Program-made: the position numbers and the translations under genes
In this document: piece by piece, positions 9,073 through 15,720 of the stretch
Layout of the letters: each line of letters begins with the position of its first letter
Numbering within the stretch: position 1 is the stretch's first letter
Assembly: GCA_902779565.1 (NCBI GenBank)
Contig: CACZCD010000010.1
Coordinates: 1 to 37,286, forward strand
Reading direction: 5' to 3'
Length of the DNA stretch: 37,286 nucleotides
Origin: an uncultured bacterium
Lineage (GTDB): Bacteria; Verrucomicrobiota; Kiritimatiellia; RFP12; UBA1067
Notes under the pieces: model-generated
Told to the model about the DNA's origin: nothing
The model's database searches: none
What the model saw: only the letters and a program-made list of their open reading frames with translations

Positions 9073-10487
9073 GAAGCGCGGTCCGTATGGTCTCAGGCGC
9101 GATCCTCGCGCTCGTCTGCGGCGCGGCCGGGGCGGAAACGATCTCTCTGCCGCCGCCCATGCTCAACTCCCGCGTGACGGTCTCCAAGGCGCTGCAGGAC
9201 CGCCGCTCGATCCGCAGCTTCTCGGAAGAGCCCGTATCGGACCGGTTCCTTTCCGGCGTTCTGTGGGCGGCGAACGGCTTCAACCGTCCGGACAAGCGCA
9301 CGAACGCGACGGCGCTGAACAAGCAGACCATCCGGATCTACGTCTGCATGAAGTCCGGCGCCTATCTCTACGACGCGAAGAAGAACGTGCTTGAAAAGGT
9401 GTGCGGTGAGGATCTCCGCGTCGCCCTCGCCGGACATCAGCCGTTCGCGGCGAAGGCGCCGGTGTCGCTCGTCATCGCGGCCGATCTTTCGGATCCGCTT
9501 TACGCGAAACCGCCGCGGAACGCGCTCACGCACTACGATGCGGGGATCGTTTCCGGCAACATCTACCTCTACTGTGCGGCGAACGGGCTTGCCACCGTCT
9601 GCCGCGCCACGATGGACCGCGAGGCGCTGCGGAAGGCGCTTAAGCTCCCCGACACGATGTTCCTTCACCTGAACCATCCGATCGGCTATCCCGCCACTGA
9701 CGGCTATGCCTCGAACTATCCCGACTCCGCCGTGAACAAGTGTCTGGCCGAAGAGTGCGCCCGGCGCGGAATCGTTCTCACCGACTGGCATCTTCATATC
9801 CGTGGCGGGATGACGCCGCAGCTGGCCGCCGCGCGCGAAGGCGCATGGATCGTCCGCACCGGTGCGCTGGAGAACCACGGCCGCGAGTGGCCGCTCTGCG
9901 ACAATGCGAAACTCGCGGCGTTTGCCGATGCCGTCCATGCCGTGAAGGTGGGCGGGCGTCCGCTCCCCGTTGGCATTCAGGTGAACGACCGCGACTGGTT
10001 CCGTCAGATCGACAAGGAGACGCGGGCGAAGCTCGATTACATCCTTGCCGACACGATGATCATGGGGGTGCGTCCCGACGGGCGGAGCAACCGGCTTTGG
10101 GAGCCGCAGGAGATCCCCGATCCCGAGACGTGGATGGAGCGGTATTTCGAGCACAACATGCAGATCCTCGACGAGCCGATCTCGATTCTCGCCAATCCCA
10201 CGTTTCTGCCGGCCGCGATCGCCGACAAATACGATTCGCTCTGGACGGAAGAGCGGATGCGCAAGCTCATTGCCAAGGCGGTTGCGCGCGGCATCGCGCT
10301 TGAGATTCAGGCGGAGTCGTCCTTCCCGCGTCCGAAGTTCCTGCGCCTCGCGAAGGAGATGGGGGCGAAGTTCTCGTTTGGCACGAACAACTTCGATGCG
10401 CGTCCGAAAGACCTCTCGCGTTGGCTTGAGGCGATTGTCTGGCTCGATCTCGGACCTAACGACATTTGGAGCAACGAAAAGAAATAG
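9069..10487 (+). CDS. Exported nitroreductase fused to PHP-like domain
   Basis: Two-domain protein with a likely signal peptide (hydrophobic GAILALVCGAAGAE). Residues about 35-215 are a nitroreductase fold: LQDRRSIRSFSEEP at the FMN-binding start, then HYDAGIVSGNIYLYCAANGLATVCR, then LHLNHPIGYPA, the pattern of SagB-type flavin nitroreductases. From about residue 236 a second domain begins with DWHLHIRGGMTP; the HLH resembles the first metal motif of PHP (polymerase and histidinol phosphatase) proteins. Later segments ENHGREWPL, a mid-domain D/H-rich stretch, and SFGTNNFDARPKDLSRWLE look like the end of a PHP-type TIM barrel that holds the conserved S-G-T-D region. It overlaps the GDPD gene by four bases and precedes the GlpT-like gene by 29. 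Substrates are unknown. The nitroreductase call is strong; the PHP call is moderate. Confidence 0.75.
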   Translation: MRSAVRMVSGAILALVCGAAGAETISLPPPMLNSRVTVSKALQDRRSIRSFSEEPVSDRFLSGVLWAANGFNRPDKRTNATALNKQTIRIYVCMKSGAYLYDAKKNVLEKVCGEDLRVALAGHQPFAAKAPVSLVIAADLSDPLYAKPPRNALTHYDAGIVSGNIYLYCAANGLATVCRATMDREALRKALKLPDTMFLHLNHPIGYPATDGYASNYPDSAVNKCLAEECARRGIVLTDWHLHIRGGMTPQLAAAREGAWIVRTGALENHGREWPLCDNAKLAAFADAVHAVKVGGRPLPVGIQVNDRDWFRQIDKETRAKLDYILADTMIMGVRPDGRSNRLWEPQEIPDPETWMERYFEHNMQILDEPISILANPTFLPAAIADKYDSLWTEERMRKLIAKAVARGIALEIQAESSFPRPKFLRLAKEMGAKFSFGTNNFDARPKDLSRWLEAIVWLDLGPNDIWSNEKK

Positions 10488-10516
10488 GTCAGTCGTTCTA
10501 AAGTAAAGGAGTGTCG

Positions 10517-11929
10517 ATGAAACTTTTTGAGGATCCAAAGATAGACCGGCGGTTCAACCGCATGCAGTGGCGGATGCTGTTCGCCACGATGATTGGCTAT
10601 ACGCTCTTCTACTTCATGCGGAAGAACTTCTCCTTTGCCATGCCGGGGCTTCAGCAGGATTGCGGCATCTCAAAGTCGATGCTCGGCAACTTCCTCTTCT
10701 GGGGCGGAATCGTCTATGGACTCTCGAAGTTCCTGAACGGCGTGATCGGGGATCGCATGAACCCGAAGCGGATGTTCTGCTTTGGTCTGCTCGTCTGTAC
10801 GCTCGTGAACGTGGCGTTCGGATTCGCGCCGCAGCTGGCGGCGATCTTTACGGGCGGCGGCGATCCATCCATGACCGCGCTTGCGTGGACGTTCGGGATT
10901 TTGCTCGTGGTGAACCAGTTCTTCCAGGGGACGGGCTTCCCGCCGTGCGCAAAGCTGATCGCCTTCTGGGTGCCGCCGAACGAGCTTGCCACGAAGATGA
11001 GCGTGTGGAACACGTCTCACTCCATCGGCGGTGGACTTGTCGCGAAGATCTGCGGTGTGATCATGGGGCTTGGTGTGATCGGTGCCGCCAATCAGGGCGT
11101 GGGCATGTGGCGGTGGTGCTTCTGGGCGATGGCGGTGCTTGGCGGACTCGGCTTGTTGCTGATGCTCTTCTGGCTGCCGGGCACGCCGAAGGATGAGGGT
11201 TTGCCGGATTTGCCGGGTACGGAAGGCGGGGAACGGGGAATGGGGAATGGGGAACGGGGAATGGGGAATGGGGAACGGGGAATGGGGAATGGGGAAGAAA
11301 CTCGAAACTCGAAACTCGAAACTCACAACTCTGCGCTCCGGATGGTGTTCCTCAATCCCGTCATCTGGATGCTGGGTCTCATCAACATCACGATCAACGC
11401 CGTGCGGGCGCTCGTGGCGGACTGGGGGCCGACGATGCTTCAGGAGGCGAAGGGGTTCACGCCGAGCGAATCGGGCACGGTGATCATGTTCTTCGAGTTC
11501 GCGGGCATCGTGGGGATGCTCTTCGCCGGTTGGGCGACGGATCGGCTCTGCGGCGGACGCGCGCCGCGTCTGTGCGTCTTTCTCATGTTGCTCACGGCGG
11601 CGCTCTTCGCGGCGTTCTGGTTCCTTCCGTCCGGCATCATCGGCGCGGCCGCGCTCTGCCTTGGGGGCTTCTGCATCTACGGGCCGCAGGCGCTCACGGG
11701 CGTGACGGCCACAAATCTCTCGACGAAGCGTTTCGCCGGCACGTCCATCGGCTTCATTTCGCTGTTCTCGTACCTTGGGGTTTCGATTGCGGGCAAGGTG
11801 TTCGGTAACCTCGCGCAGTCATCCGGCGGTTGGGCGCTTCCGCTCATGGTGACGGCATCGACGGCGTTCGTCGGCGCGGGGCTGTTCCTGTGCCTCTGGC
11901 GCACGCGGGCGAATAGTTATGAGGATTGA
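10517..11929 (+). CDS. GlpT/UhpT-type organophosphate:phosphate antiporter (MFS, OPA family)
   Basis: Inner-membrane antiporter predicted to import an organic phosphate, such as glycerol-3-phosphate, in exchange for phosphate. The start FATMIGYTLFYFMRKNFSFAMPGL matches the first helix of GlpT/UhpT (Y..RKN), and GLSKFLNGVIGDRMNPK matches loop 2-3 (K...G.lsDR.nPr). The C-terminal half has the expected second set of helices. ATG 10517 is chosen over GTG 10511 because AAAGGAG (10505-10511) is then a well-placed ribosome binding site. Residues about 237-272, in the cytoplasmic loop between helices 6 and 7, are encoded by a tandem repeat and read GGERGMGNGERG... then ETRNSKLETHNS. The GDPD gene upstream makes glycerol-3-phosphate the likeliest substrate, which is an inference. 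The 3' end overlaps miaA by 11 bases. Confidence 0.9.
   Translation: MKLFEDPKIDRRFNRMQWRMLFATMIGYTLFYFMRKNFSFAMPGLQQDCGISKSMLGNFLFWGGIVYGLSKFLNGVIGDRMNPKRMFCFGLLVCTLVNVAFGFAPQLAAIFTGGGDPSMTALAWTFGILLVVNQFFQGTGFPPCAKLIAFWVPPNELATKMSVWNTSHSIGGGLVAKICGVIMGLGVIGAANQGVGMWRWCFWAMAVLGGLGLLLMLFWLPGTPKDEGLPDLPGTEGGERGMGNGERGMGNGERGMGNGEETRNSKLETHNSALRMVFLNPVIWMLGLINITINAVRALVADWGPTMLQEAKGFTPSESGTVIMFFEFAGIVGMLFAGWATDRLCGGRAPRLCVFLMLLTAALFAAFWFLPSGIIGAAALCLGGFCIYGPQALTGVTATNLSTKRFAGTSIGFISLFSYLGVSIAGKVFGNLAQSSGGWALPLMVTASTAFVGAGLFLCLWRTRANSYED
11227..11333 (+). repeat. Composite tandem repeat in MFS central loop
   Basis: Two blocks in direct succession. 11227-11296 is a purine-only GGGGAACGGGGAATGGGGAAT array with a near-perfect 21-base higher-order unit. 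11297-11333 is GAAACTC repeated about four times, fading to CACAACTC. Both are read in frame as a hydrophilic insert. Relatives are at 6202-6237 (first block) and 13743-13757 (second block). Confidence 0.9.
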
Positions 11930-12665
11930 GAGTTTTAGCCGTGTAGAACGTGTAGATCGTGTAGAAAAGAGGGATTCGACACGAAAGGCGTATCTGCTTG
12001 CCGGACCGACGGCGTCCGGGAAGTCTGCCATTGCGGCGGCGCTTGCGCGTGAGATGGGGGCGGTGATCCTTTCGGCGGATTCCATGCTCGTGTATAAGGG
12101 CATGGATATCGGCACGGCGAAACCGCCGCCGGAGGAGATTGCGGAATTCCATATGGGAGGCGTGGATCTTGTGACGCCCGCGGAGGAGTTCTCCGCCGGC
12201 GCATGGCTCCGGGCGGCGGCGGACTGGGTGGTTGGAATCCCGGATGAAACGCCGATCGTGATTGTCGGTGGTACCGGGCTTTACTTCTCGGCGCTGTTGC
12301 GGGGTCTTGACCGCGCATGGACGAAGCCGCCGCCGGCCTATCCCGTACTGAAGATCGATCGCGCGGTCGTGCGGCAGCGCATCGCCGCGCGGTTGGACGA
12401 CATGTTCGTGGCGGGGCTGGAGGAGGAGAAGCGTCGCCTGAAGGCGCAGTATCCGGTTTGGTCGAAGACCGCCGCGCTTGCCATCGGCTACCGCGAAGGG
12501 GATGACCGCGAGAAGATCTTCATCCGCACCTGTCAGCTGGCGAAGCGTCAGGATACGTGGTTCCGCCATCAGACCTCCGCGCTCTATGTGGAGCCGACCG
12601 TCGAGGCGGTACGCGCCTGCTGGCAAACCCACGGCCCGTGGGAGGTGAAATTCCTTTCTCCATAG
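11919..12665 (+). CDS. miaA: tRNA dimethylallyltransferase MiaA, internally shortened
   Basis: Transfers a dimethylallyl group to N6 of A37 in tRNAs reading UNN codons. Visible landmarks are the P-loop GPTASGKS (residues 29-36), ADSMLVYKGMDIGTAKP, VGGTGLYFSALLRGL, a GYRE motif and TCQLAKRQDTWFRHQ, all standard for the family. Two things are odd. First, residues 8-17 (RVERVDRVEK) are encoded by a CGTGTAGAACGTGTAGATC repeat, giving an N-terminal tail of about 23 residues absent from typical MiaA. Second, between GGTGLYFSALLRGL and YPVLKI about 70 residues of the usual protein are missing, including the NDPQR-RALE motif; the total is 248 residues against about 300-316. The frame is unbroken, so this is not a frameshift. 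The only usable start is the ATG inside the upstream gene. Fully functional status is uncertain. Confidence 0.88.
   Translation: MRIESFSRVERVDRVEKRDSTRKAYLLAGPTASGKSAIAAALAREMGAVILSADSMLVYKGMDIGTAKPPPEEIAEFHMGGVDLVTPAEEFSAGAWLRAAADWVVGIPDETPIVIVGGTGLYFSALLRGLDRAWTKPPPAYPVLKIDRAVVRQRIAARLDDMFVAGLEEEKRRLKAQYPVWSKTAALAIGYREGDDREKIFIRTCQLAKRQDTWFRHQTSALYVEPTVEAVRACWQTHGPWEVKFLSP
11938..11968 (+). repeat. GTGTAGAAC tandem repeat at miaA 5' end
   Basis: Three degenerate copies of a 9-base unit (GTGTAGAAC / GTGTAGATC / GTGTAGAAA), read in frame in the MiaA N-terminal tail. The reverse complement of the same unit appears at 13452-13477 inside the dus gene, about 1.5 kb away. Confidence 0.85.
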
Positions 12666-12695
12666 CCTTTGCCACTCCGGTGGTAACGGACAAGA

Positions 12696-12742
12696 TGCCA
12701 CCATTCCACTTTTCCACCATTCCACTTTTCCACCATCCCACC
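12696..12742 (+). repeat. CCACCATTCCACTTTT tandem repeat before dus
   Basis: Pyrimidine-rich units of 16-17 bases (CCACCATTCCACTTTT) repeated about two and a half times and running up to the ATG at 12743. A related run, TCCACCATCCCTTTTCCACGACC, lies inside the dus gene near 13501-13524. The repeat occupies the place of a ribosome binding site; none is visible. Confidence 0.8.
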
Positions 12743-13726
12743 ATGAAATACGTGCTTGCGCCAATTGCGGGATTCACCAACGCCGCCTTTCGTTTGATGG
12801 CGTCGCGCGGCGGTGCCGATCTCACCTATACGGAGATGGTGTCCGCTGCCGGGCTTGCGCACGGATCCTCTCCCACGCGGCATCTTTTGGAAGTCCTGCC
12901 CGGTGAAGGACCGGTCGCCTGCCAGCTTTTTGGGGCGAAGCCGGACGAGTTGGCGTTTGCCGCCCGCGAGGTCTCGGCGACGGGGCGGTTTGTCGAACTG
13001 AACCTGAACGCGGGATGTCCCGTGCCGCGCATCGTCCGCGAGGGTGCCGGCTCCGCGCTCGTGAAGGATCCGGTGCGTGTGCATGATCTCTTGGTGGCGA
13101 TGGTGGGGGCGACGAATCTGCCGGTCACGCTGAAGACGCGACCGGGACCGCGTCCCGACAAGGTGCTGATGTTCGAGCTTTTGGATGCGGCGGAGACGGC
13201 GGGTGCGAAGGGGATCACGCTCCATGCGCGATTCACGTCGCAGAACCACGGTGGTGCGGTGCATCTGGAGCTGCTGGCGGAACTGGTGCAGAAGGCACGG
13301 ATTCCGGTGACGGGGAACGGGGGTGTGAAGGATCTCGAGACGGCGCGCGCGATGGCGGCGACGGGCGTTGCGGCGATCATGGTGGGGCGCGCGGCGCTGC
13401 CTAATCCCTATATCTTCTCAACCCTCAAATCCCAACCTTCATCCCCCGAACCTACACGTTCTACACTTCTACACGGCCATTCCCTCTCCCTCCTCCCTCC
13501 TCCACCATCCCTTTTCCACGACCATTTAGAGGCGCTCAAGGCGCTCCATGCGCAGATCGCCGCGAATTTCCCGCAGGATCGGTTGCCCACGTTGGATGCG
13601 TGGGTGGCGGGGGCGGTCCGCACGCATCTGTTCCGCTATTTCGCGGGAAGACCCGGCGTGGGCGAATTGCGCCGCCGCCTTGCCTCCATCCGCACCCTCC
13701 GTGAGATCGAAGCCATAAGTTGGTAG
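12743..13726 (+). CDS. tRNA-dihydrouridine synthase family protein
   Basis: Flavoenzyme reducing uridines in tRNA D-loops with NADPH and FMN. The start MKYVLAPIAGFTNAAFR matches the Dus opening PMAG-TD-FR. Other landmarks are the catalytic cysteine C92 in NLNAGCPVPRIVREGAGSAL, the phosphate-binding GITLHARF, TGNGGVKD (usual NGDI) and MVGRAALPNP. The frame stays open upstream to 12557, but that extension lies over miaA and repeats, so ATG 12743 is chosen. Residues about 226-262 (FSTLKSQPSSPEPTRSTLLHG...) are an insert encoded by short pyrimidine-rich repeats between the barrel and the C-terminal helical domain; the helical domain resumes at EALKALHAQ. The total of 327 residues is normal. Which uridine it modifies (DusA, B or C type) cannot be decided. 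Confidence 0.9.
   Translation: MKYVLAPIAGFTNAAFRLMASRGGADLTYTEMVSAAGLAHGSSPTRHLLEVLPGEGPVACQLFGAKPDELAFAAREVSATGRFVELNLNAGCPVPRIVREGAGSALVKDPVRVHDLLVAMVGATNLPVTLKTRPGPRPDKVLMFELLDAAETAGAKGITLHARFTSQNHGGAVHLELLAELVQKARIPVTGNGGVKDLETARAMAATGVAAIMVGRAALPNPYIFSTLKSQPSSPEPTRSTLLHGHSLSLLPPPPSLFHDHLEALKALHAQIAANFPQDRLPTLDAWVAGAVRTHLFRYFAGRPGVGELRRRLASIRTLREIEAISW
13417..13524 (+). repeat. Composite pyrimidine-rich repeat inside dus
   Basis: A run of short degenerate units in the coding strand: CTCAACCCTCAAATCCCAACC, then CTACACGTTCTACACTTCTACACGG (13452-13475, reverse complement of the miaA 5' repeat), then CCCTCTCCCTCCTCCCTCC, then CCACCATCCCTTTTCC. It is in frame and low in complexity, while flanking codons are well conserved. 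Confidence 0.8.
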
Positions 13727-13742
13727 TTCTCCAAACCCAAAC

Positions 13743-13788
13743 TGGAAACTCGAAACTAACCACTAGCCACTAACCACTAGCCACTAAC
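13743..13788 (+). repeat. GAAACTC plus ACTAACC/ACTAGCC repeat before thrC
   Basis: GGAAACTCGAAACT is followed by five degenerate copies of AACCACTAGCCACT. It fills the gap between dus and the thrC promoter and ends two bases before TATGGTAAAAT. It joins two repeat motifs seen separately at 11297-11333 and 5393-5420. Confidence 0.85.
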
Positions 13789-13789
13789 T

Positions 13790-13800
13790 TATGGTAAAAT
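13790..13800 (+). promoter_or_regulatory. Extended -10 promoter of threonine synthase gene
   Basis: TATGGTAAAAT, one base from the window's consensus TATGGTATAAT. The leader of about 28 bases contains AGAGGAATT as ribosome binding site before the ATG at 13829. Confidence 0.6.
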
Positions 13801-13828
13801 ACGCGACCCAAAAGACAGAGGAATTAAG

Positions 13829-15220
13829 ATGAGATTCACCAGCACACGTTCCAACACGGATGTCGATTCGCTTTACACCGTCCTGCGCGGACTCGCGCCG
13901 GATGGCGGCCTGTATGTGCCGAAGACAGCGGGCGAGACGCCCGTCTCCATTGCGTCGATCGGCAGTCTGGCGGAGGCCGAACGCGCGGCGTTGGGGGCGA
14001 TGTTCGATGATATCCCGGTGGAGGTGCGCGAAGCGGCGATCACGAATCTGCTCTCGAAGTTCCCGGCGGCGGACCCCATCCCGCTCGTGGCGGCGGATGG
14101 CTTCCAGATCCTTGAGCTGTTCCACGGTCCGACGGGCGCCTTCAAGGATGTTGCGCTCTCGGTTCTGCCGGTGCTGATGGCGGCGGCGGCGAAGAAATTG
14201 GCTGACGGGCGCAAGGTGTTGATCCTCACGGCGACTTCGGGCGATACGGGATCGGCGGCGATGGCGGGGTTTGCGGATGTGCCGGGCGTGGAGATCGCGG
14301 TGCTCTTTCCGAACGTGGGCACGTCGCGCGTGCAGCGTCTCCAGATGACGACGCCGTCGGCGAAGAACGTGCATGCCATCGCCATCCGCGGCAACTTCGA
14401 CGACGCGCAGGCGGCGGTCAAGCGGCTTTTCGCCGATGAGGCATTCCGCGCCGAAGCCGAAAAGGCGGGCACGCTCCTTTCCTCCGCGAACTCGATCAAC
14501 ACGGGGCGTCTCGTGCCGCAGATCGGCTACTATCTGCTGGCGGCGGCGCGGCTCGGCCAGACGTTTGACGTGGTGGTGCCCTCGGGCAATTTCGGTAACA
14601 TCCTGGCGGCCTACTATGCGCGGATGCTGGGGGCACCGATCCGGAAGTTCATCTGCGCCTCGAACGTCAACGATGTGCTGGCGCGCTTCGTGGCGACGGG
14701 CGTCTATGATCCGGGCGAGACGTTCACGGTCACGAATTCGCCCTCGATGGACATCCGCAAGTCCTCGAACGTGGAGCGCCTCCTGTGGATCCTCAACGAC
14801 GGCGACAGCGCCGAAGTGGCGCGTCTGATGAAGGACTTCGCCGAGACGGGGCGCTACGCGCTGAACGCCGCTGCGACGGCCAAGCTCAAGGCGGACTTCA
14901 CGGGCGGCGTGGCGACGCCGGAGGAGACGGAGGCCGAGATGCGCCGGATGCGCGAGGCGTGCGGCTATGTGCTTGATCCGCACACGGCGGTGGCGACGGC
15001 GGTGGCGCGCAAGCTGGGCCTGCCGTCGGACGGCGTGCCGTGCGTGATTGCGGCGACCGCCACTCCGTACAAGTTCCCCGAAACGTGCCAGCGCGCGTTC
15101 GGGGCGGATGTCCTCGACAATCCACCGCCCGCGTTCGCGGCGCTCGAGACGGCGCCCATCACGCAGAATCAGGTTGTGGACGTCGCCGGCATCGACGATG
15201 CCATCCGCGCCCTCTTCTGA
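13829..15220 (+). CDS. thrC: Threonine synthase
   Basis: Pyridoxal-phosphate enzyme converting O-phosphohomoserine to threonine and phosphate, the last step of threonine synthesis. The pattern is that of the long ThrC form: MRFTSTRSN..., GLAPDGGLYVP near residue 25, the PLP lysine K106 in HGPTGAFKDVA, TATSGDTGSAA (about 133-143), the NSINTGRLVPQIGYY segment, and the PLP phosphate-binding VPSGNFGNI. The length of 463 residues is usual for this class. The ATG is supported by a ribosome binding site (AGAGGAATT) and an upstream promoter motif. No other threonine pathway genes are nearby; it appears to be transcribed alone, followed by about 500 non-coding bases. Confidence 0.96.
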   Translation: MRFTSTRSNTDVDSLYTVLRGLAPDGGLYVPKTAGETPVSIASIGSLAEAERAALGAMFDDIPVEVREAAITNLLSKFPAADPIPLVAADGFQILELFHGPTGAFKDVALSVLPVLMAAAAKKLADGRKVLILTATSGDTGSAAMAGFADVPGVEIAVLFPNVGTSRVQRLQMTTPSAKNVHAIAIRGNFDDAQAAVKRLFADEAFRAEAEKAGTLLSSANSINTGRLVPQIGYYLLAAARLGQTFDVVVPSGNFGNILAAYYARMLGAPIRKFICASNVNDVLARFVATGVYDPGETFTVTNSPSMDIRKSSNVERLLWILNDGDSAEVARLMKDFAETGRYALNAAATAKLKADFTGGVATPEETEAEMRRMREACGYVLDPHTAVATAVARKLGLPSDGVPCVIAATATPYKFPETCQRAFGADVLDNPPPAFAALETAPITQNQVVDVAGIDDAIRALF

Positions 15221-15419
15221 GTTGAACATAAAAGTGGCGGGTCGTAACCGCAACGCTATTAAGGTTCCATGAAGGTTCCCATTGACTTGTGGAGTCGTTT
15301 ACGAGACAATTCCGATGTTTTGAAACATTGTTTTTGTGTTGAAAACGATGTTTGTAAACTTTGGAGATGTTTATGGAAGACAAAGAGGTTTTGCCGCTAA
15401 TTTGGATTCGTTGGGGACA
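15221..15419. other. Intergenic stretch without recognised gene
   Basis: About 200 AT-richer bases after thrC. A short direct repeat GGTTCCATGAAGGTTCC lies near 15263-15280. No credible gene, tRNA or clear terminator hairpin was seen. Confidence 0.5.
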
Positions 15420-15590
15420 GGCCCTGCACTCCTGCGCCTGAAGGTGTCGATGCAATTCGCATTTTCGTCAGGATGTCGGGGATGTTGGATTTGTCGAGGG
15501 ATGAGAAGCGACGTGGCTGGCAACTTGTCCGCCATCTTGACCACCATCGTGCAAAGCGCGGCGGCATGAGTGGGTGTTGTGATGCAAAGC

Positions 15591-15610
15591 GCGTCGGTTA
15601 TAGTTTACAC
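15591..15610. promoter_or_regulatory. Putative operator, half of a tandem pair
   Basis: GCGTCGGTTATAGTTTACAC. It matches the site 40 bases downstream at 16 of 20 positions. It is a weaker palindrome than its partner and is present only in copy 1 of the block, upstream of the AAA ATPase gene. Confidence 0.45.
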
Positions 15611-15630
15611 AATCGCGGAAACCGCCACGG

Positions 15631-15650
15631 GTGTCAGTTATAATTGACAC
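15631..15650. promoter_or_regulatory. Putative palindromic operator before AAA ATPase gene
   Basis: GTGTCAGTTATAATTGACAC reads the same on both strands except for one symmetric pair of bases. Its centre is about 50 bases before the -10 box at 15691. The 40-base spacing to its partner is close to four helical turns, so both sites would face the same side of the DNA, as for a dimeric regulator. The binding protein is unknown. Confidence 0.5.
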
Positions 15651-15666
15651 AAAGTCCTTGTTTGTG

Positions 15667-15696
15667 TTGCATGTAAGTTGTGGTTTATGGTATAAT
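15667..15696 (+). promoter_or_regulatory. Promoter of AAA/DUF4143 gene
   Basis: Possible -35 TTGCAT (15667-15672), an 18-base spacer, and extended -10 TATGGTATAAT (15686-15696). The sequence is almost identical at 17106-17135. The leader of about 24 bases carries AAGGGA (15708-15713) as ribosome binding site for the ATG at 15721. Confidence 0.65.
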
Positions 15697-15720
15697 TCGC
15701 GGTCGTTAAGGGATTCTTAT

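Larger units (their letters stand above)
15420..15702 (+). repeat. Duplicated intergenic block, copy 1
   Basis: Shares with 16949-17140 a stretch running from GCCCTGCA through TTCGTCAGGATGTCGGGGAT, TTTGTCGAGGGATGAGAAG and CATCTTGACCA to GTGCAAAGCGCGGCGGC, and then the promoter stretch GCATGTAAGTTGTGG through TATAATTC. Copy 1 holds about 85 extra bases (15579-15663) with two palindrome-like sites. A one-base indel between the copies breaks any common reading frame, so the block looks non-coding or decayed. Confidence 0.85.

Noticed and set aside
12557-12742. N-terminal extension of the Dus protein
   Set aside because: It overlaps miaA and translates repeat sequence; the Dus fold begins at MKYVLAPIAG encoded from 12743.
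13784-15253. Minus-strand open frame of 489 codons
   Set aside because: It is the complement of threonine synthase, whose plus-strand motifs are unambiguous.
15631-15720. Longer N-terminus for the AAA ATPase from the ATG at 15631
   Set aside because: This start lies inside the operator-like palindrome and before the promoter; the conserved family start is at 15721 with a ribosome binding site.
15420-15720. Small protein encoded in the duplicated block
   Set aside because: Candidate frames on either strand are broken by a one-base indel between the two copies and have no ribosome binding site, so coding is not supported.
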